From JBDXHU01 sp039989475 (lineage in GTDB: Bacteria; Pseudomonadota; Gammaproteobacteria; Pseudomonadales; Halieaceae), in contig JBDXHU010000008.1 in NCBI GenBank assembly GCA_039989475.1, forward strand, positions 1 to 64,000: a stretch of DNA of 64,000 bases, given 5' to 3'. The notes below the pieces were generated by a model, which saw only the letters and a list, made by a program, of their open reading frames with translations, did not search any database and was not told the origin of the DNA. Both the position numbers and the translations under genes were made by a program. This document shows positions 61,029-64,000 of the stretch, one piece after another. Within the stretch, counting starts at the first letter, position 1. Each line of letters starts with the position of its first letter.

Positions 61029-63467
61029 CTAATCGGGACCTGCCTGAATGTCGGAGCCCGGCTTTATCAGTTGCAGTCGAGGGTTGCCGCGCATAATAAC
61101 GGTGACCGCGGTCTCATCGACAAACTCCTCCCAGGGATGCTGCAGGCGAGTGATGTCTACGGCGGATGGAGAGATTACATCCAGTGGAGTCGACAAAGTG
61201 GCTCCATCATAGTAATTGCTATCGCAGAACGCCGCCGCGCTGCAAACCCGGTCGCCACTTTCCACCCAGTCAAGACCGGGGATTGACGGGGCGGCGTCAC
61301 TACCGTCCACGCTGGCCTCCACGCGAACCCCTGGCCCGGTGACCTGGACGTAGCTGCGCTCTCCCACCATCTCGTGAGTCACCTCGTAACCCGGATGCAC
61401 CAGTGCCGCAAGGTCCAGACAGGGGGCCTTGGTGTAACTGGCGACCCTCCAGGTCTCGGCATAGGCAGCACCCTGGCTCTGCAGATAGGTCAGCCATTCA
61501 GCGCGGTAGCCGCAGGGATCGTTCTCTACTTCGAAAAAATGCAGGGTCAACAGCGGAGTCGGGATGCCCCCTTCCACTGGGGAGATGGCTGCCAGCGGCG
61601 TCGACGGATCCAGGCCCATGCGCTGCATCAGGCCCTCCGTATCGGTCACAGGCAGATGGAAGTAGATGGAGGGGGCCTGCTCTCCTTCGAGTCCGGCGCT
61701 AGCGACATCGAGCTTTCCAGCGAATGCTGCTTCCGCCTGCCCCAGGGCGACCGACGGGTAAAACTCATTGCTGAAATCTACCAACTGCTGACGATACAGG
61801 TCGGTCACATCCAGGTAGTCCGCATCGAGGTTCCACCAGGGTGAAATCACGATGTCCAGCGCATTGAGATAGCTGAGTGTATGGCGCGGTTGGGGGTTAA
61901 CATATTGCGCCCAGTTGCTGCGATCATCCAGTTCCAGTTCCAGCGGATCGATGAGAACAGCTTCACGCGCATAAACACTGCCATTGTAGACACCTCGATC
62001 ATTGACGGCGTTGCCCCAGAATATGTAGTCATTGGCGACGGCGAACTGGCGATCGAAACTGACCAGGGTTTCCGGTTGTTGTGGCCACGGGAACGAGGAC
62101 TGGAAGTAGAGCTCCTCTCCCCCACCTGGCACATTCACTCCCACGTAGCTGGCCACCTCGTCCTCAGTAAGTATGTGGGAGACGGGCTCTGGGAAGGTCA
62201 GGAGGTTCACCGGGTCGGCTGCGAGATTCTCGGCTGCCGCCTGCACCACCATGAAGCGGGGCACTCCGGTTTCAGGGTCTTCAACAAAGACAGACCACTC
62301 GGCCCGTGCGCCTTCCACCAGGCCACCGGAAGACTGGTAGATGTTAAGGACCAGGTAGTAGACGGCTGGCTCACCCTCAAGAATTCGCATGGGCACCATA
62401 CGGAAGCCCGGTGGCAGCTGCTCTACTTCGAAGCGTGCACGGGTTGGCGCGTCTTTAAAGGTGAAGTTGATAAATATCGAGTTGGGTAGTTGTCCAACTT
62501 CAAAGCTCAGCCAGGCCGGGTCGCCACCAACTTCTGCTCCCTCGGCATAGGCAATACTGGTCATCCCGTGGTTCATCTGTTTCCAGTTGAAGCGCTCTGC
62601 GACAGACTCCAGGGGCAATGACACTGGCAGCAGGATCTCATCGTCTTCTGCGGGCGGCAGCGGAGTGCCCACACTGCTGTCCACCAGTTCATTGAAACGG
62701 GCCCGGTACTGGGCGCCCAGTGGATGCAGGAACCGGGCCTCGCCAGCCAGGCTCCCATCCACCAGGCTTAAGGCTGCAGAGACCTGAGTGGCCGCGGTAA
62801 GGCTCTGTGTTATTCCCGGTTCAGTGTCCTGGGGCGACAAAGCGGCAGCCAATGCCACCGGACCGTCGCTGATCGCCGCCGAGAGCGCCTCGATAACCAT
62901 GCTGTCTGCCGTGCCGCTGTTATCCAACAGGCGATCGATCGCGGAGTGCAGTGCAGTCTCCGTACCTGACGCGAACAGGGCACCGGGAAGCATACTCAAC
63001 AACCAGTCACTGTCCGGATAGCCGTAGAGCCTCACACCACGATAGTCACCCTGGGTCATCAGCTCACCATCCGGGTACAGCCATTCCATTTTGTTGACGC
63101 GGGTGTCGGCCAGCAGCAGTGGCCCAGCGGCGCCCAGGGCCATAACGTATTCCAGGTAATCGCTCGCCGGATCGAGACCTGGGCTGAGGTCACGAAGTCT
63201 GGCGGCAGCGCGTTGCAATACGGGATCTGCCGATGGGCCCGGCTGCACCAGGGCCCCGACTTGTGCAGAACCACTGGCCGCTTCAAGTGCCACGATGTCC
63301 ACGGCCAGGGAGGCTGAAGTGAGTGGCGTTAGTAAAGGCAGCATCTCTGCGCGAGACCAGGACCGGAAACTACCGGAACCACTGCCATCGCAGGCACAGA
63401 GCAGGACTATTACAAAAAGGGTACTGAAAAATTTTCTAAAGGCGTTCGCCACCGGCTGCTTACTCAT
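61029..63467 (-). CDS. large unrecognised lipoprotein
   Basis: 812 residues. Lipobox ending LCAC (C26 probable) followed by GSGSGSF, so an envelope lipoprotein. The rest is soluble, acidic and rich in beta-strand patterns with few cysteines until the last 150 residues (NDPCGYRAEW, CLDLAAL, VCSAAAFCDSNYYDG). A middle stretch (about 270-430; LPLESVAERFNWKQMNHGMT, LVEGARAEWSVFV) loosely recalls acetoacetate-decarboxylase-like folds but too weakly to assign. No repeats or catalytic motif recognised. Faces the kinase gene and is divergent from the gene at the right edge. Confidence 0.75.
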   Translation of the reverse strand: MSKQPVANAFRKFFSTLFVIVLLCACDGSGSGSFRSWSRAEMLPLLTPLTSASLAVDIVALEAASGSAQVGALVQPGPSADPVLQRAAARLRDLSPGLDPASDYLEYVMALGAAGPLLLADTRVNKMEWLYPDGELMTQGDYRGVRLYGYPDSDWLLSMLPGALFASGTETALHSAIDRLLDNSGTADSMVIEALSAAISDGPVALAAALSPQDTEPGITQSLTAATQVSAALSLVDGSLAGEARFLHPLGAQYRARFNELVDSSVGTPLPPAEDDEILLPVSLPLESVAERFNWKQMNHGMTSIAYAEGAEVGGDPAWLSFEVGQLPNSIFINFTFKDAPTRARFEVEQLPPGFRMVPMRILEGEPAVYYLVLNIYQSSGGLVEGARAEWSVFVEDPETGVPRFMVVQAAAENLAADPVNLLTFPEPVSHILTEDEVASYVGVNVPGGGEELYFQSSFPWPQQPETLVSFDRQFAVANDYIFWGNAVNDRGVYNGSVYAREAVLIDPLELELDDRSNWAQYVNPQPRHTLSYLNALDIVISPWWNLDADYLDVTDLYRQQLVDFSNEFYPSVALGQAEAAFAGKLDVASAGLEGEQAPSIYFHLPVTDTEGLMQRMGLDPSTPLAAISPVEGGIPTPLLTLHFFEVENDPCGYRAEWLTYLQSQGAAYAETWRVASYTKAPCLDLAALVHPGYEVTHEMVGERSYVQVTGPGVRVEASVDGSDAAPSIPGLDWVESGDRVCSAAAFCDSNYYDGATLSTPLDVISPSAVDITRLQHPWEEFVDETAVTVIMRGNPRLQLIKPGSDIQAGPD

Positions 63468-63640
63468 CGTTCAGGAGTTGGTTCGCGTCTGGCTGGACTC
63501 TGCATGCATTACCATCACAGCCTGACTTCCACGCTTACATTACCGCTGTCACCATACACGACGCCTTGATTTGCATCATATCGAATGCGGTGAGAAAAGT
63601 ATTATATAGTGGCCCATTGAGTCGATGAGTATGAGCGCTT

Positions 63641-64000
63641 ATGCACGGGCAGTATCTTCAAGTAGTTCTGCTGGGAATGTCTCTGTTACTGGCTTCGCCA
63701 GGCATTTACGCCGCAGACGATGAAGCTGCGGGGAGGACTGAGACCGCTGCGGAACAAGCCGGGTTCACACGCTTCCTGGATCGGGAGTACCTGATCGACA
63801 GCGGGTTCGATTTACCGGCCCAATGGGGCCTGTCGGCATACTTGTCCCACACCGAGTCCAAGCTCCCCATTGAGAACCTCAAGTACGGTTTCAGCGAGGA
63901 TGAACCGCTTTCATCCAGCCCTTTCGTCACGATGGATGACATGGATAACACGATTACCAATAGCGGAATTATCCTGGATTACTGGATTCTTCCCATGGTC
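63641..64000 (+). CDS. truncated secreted protein gene, probable beta-barrel
   Basis: Open frame from the ATG at 63641 to the window edge, 120 residues and incomplete. Signal peptide LLGMSLLLASPGIYA near residues 10-24. The start of the mature part is acidic, then has strand-like sections (WGLSAYLSHTESKL, SGIILDYWILPMV) typical of outer-membrane barrel proteins. Family not determined. The gene at 61029-63467 is divergent, 173 bp away. Confidence 0.6.
   Translation, partial: MHGQYLQVVLLGMSLLLASPGIYAADDEAAGRTETAAEQAGFTRFLDREYLIDSGFDLPAQWGLSAYLSHTESKLPIENLKYGFSEDEPLSSSPFVTMDDMDNTITNSGIILDYWILPMV

Overview
The window reads as chromosomal DNA of a marine-type, aerobic, hydrocarbon-associated gammaproteobacterium, plausibly Halieaceae/Cellvibrionales-like. 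This is inferred from the gene mix: a TonB-dependent receptor, AlkB with rubredoxin, Rieske oxygenases, ExeA/GspA-GspB, CreD, a Cus-type efflux system and a cassette array with near-uniform attC sites. No marker gene settles the taxonomy. No rRNA, tRNA, CRISPR array or intact transposase was seen.

Region 1 (1-3345) is an integron-type gene-cassette array. Eight minus-strand ORFs (the first cut by the window edge) are separated by seven attC sites. No integrase gene lies at the right end before the array stops near 3345. After a 0.3-kb AT-rich gap comes a minus-strand block (3671-8477): a SpoIIAA/STAS-like gene, egtD and egtB (ergothioneine synthesis), a fused binding-protein/permease and an ABC ATPase. 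The last four overlap head to tail and look like one transcription unit for making and moving ergothioneine or a related betaine. A secreted M28 peptidase is divergent from it.

Region 2 (11560-16217) is a tight minus-strand operon for glucosylglycerate: glycerate kinase, phosphatase (GpgP), synthase (GpgS) and a GH13_18 phosphorylase. It carries both synthesis and recovery steps. Upstream lies an NtrC-like palindrome followed by three further GGTGYGCA motifs. Between 16466 and 25361 are housekeeping and accessory genes (aldolase-type PLP enzyme, 2H phosphoesterase, FMN flavoprotein, secreted methyltransferase-like protein, reductase, TPR protein, acyl-CoA carboxyltransferase, pyrophosphatase) and a small tract of decayed gene fragments at 18112-18870.

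Region 3 (25486-35051) is catabolic. A SnoaL-like protein, a two-subunit ring-hydroxylating dioxygenase, an SDR and a large TonB-dependent receptor ending in a strong terminator are followed by an alkane module on the minus strand: alkB, a 55-residue rubredoxin and a nitroreductase. A 16-bp tandem repeat carrying Shine-Dalgarno sequences sits before the nitroreductase. A divergent AraC-type regulator faces alkB across a 22-bp-spaced direct repeat.

Region 4 (35074-49157) holds an Lrp-type regulator divergent from a class V aminotransferase-like enzyme, gspB-gspA, an AsmA-like protein, a truncated globin, a Cu(I)/Ag(I) efflux operon (metal-binding small protein, TolC-type, CusB-type, CusA-type) and creD. 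Region 5 (49223-64000) has a second Rieske oxygenase with a Glu in the usual bridging-Asp position, a zinc alcohol dehydrogenase overlapping a beta-barrel gene, a serine hydrolase, a secreted amidohydrolase, a YugP-type membrane peptidase, a permease-less solute-binding protein translationally coupled to a BarA-like hybrid kinase, a large unrecognised lipoprotein and a truncated secreted-protein gene at the right edge.
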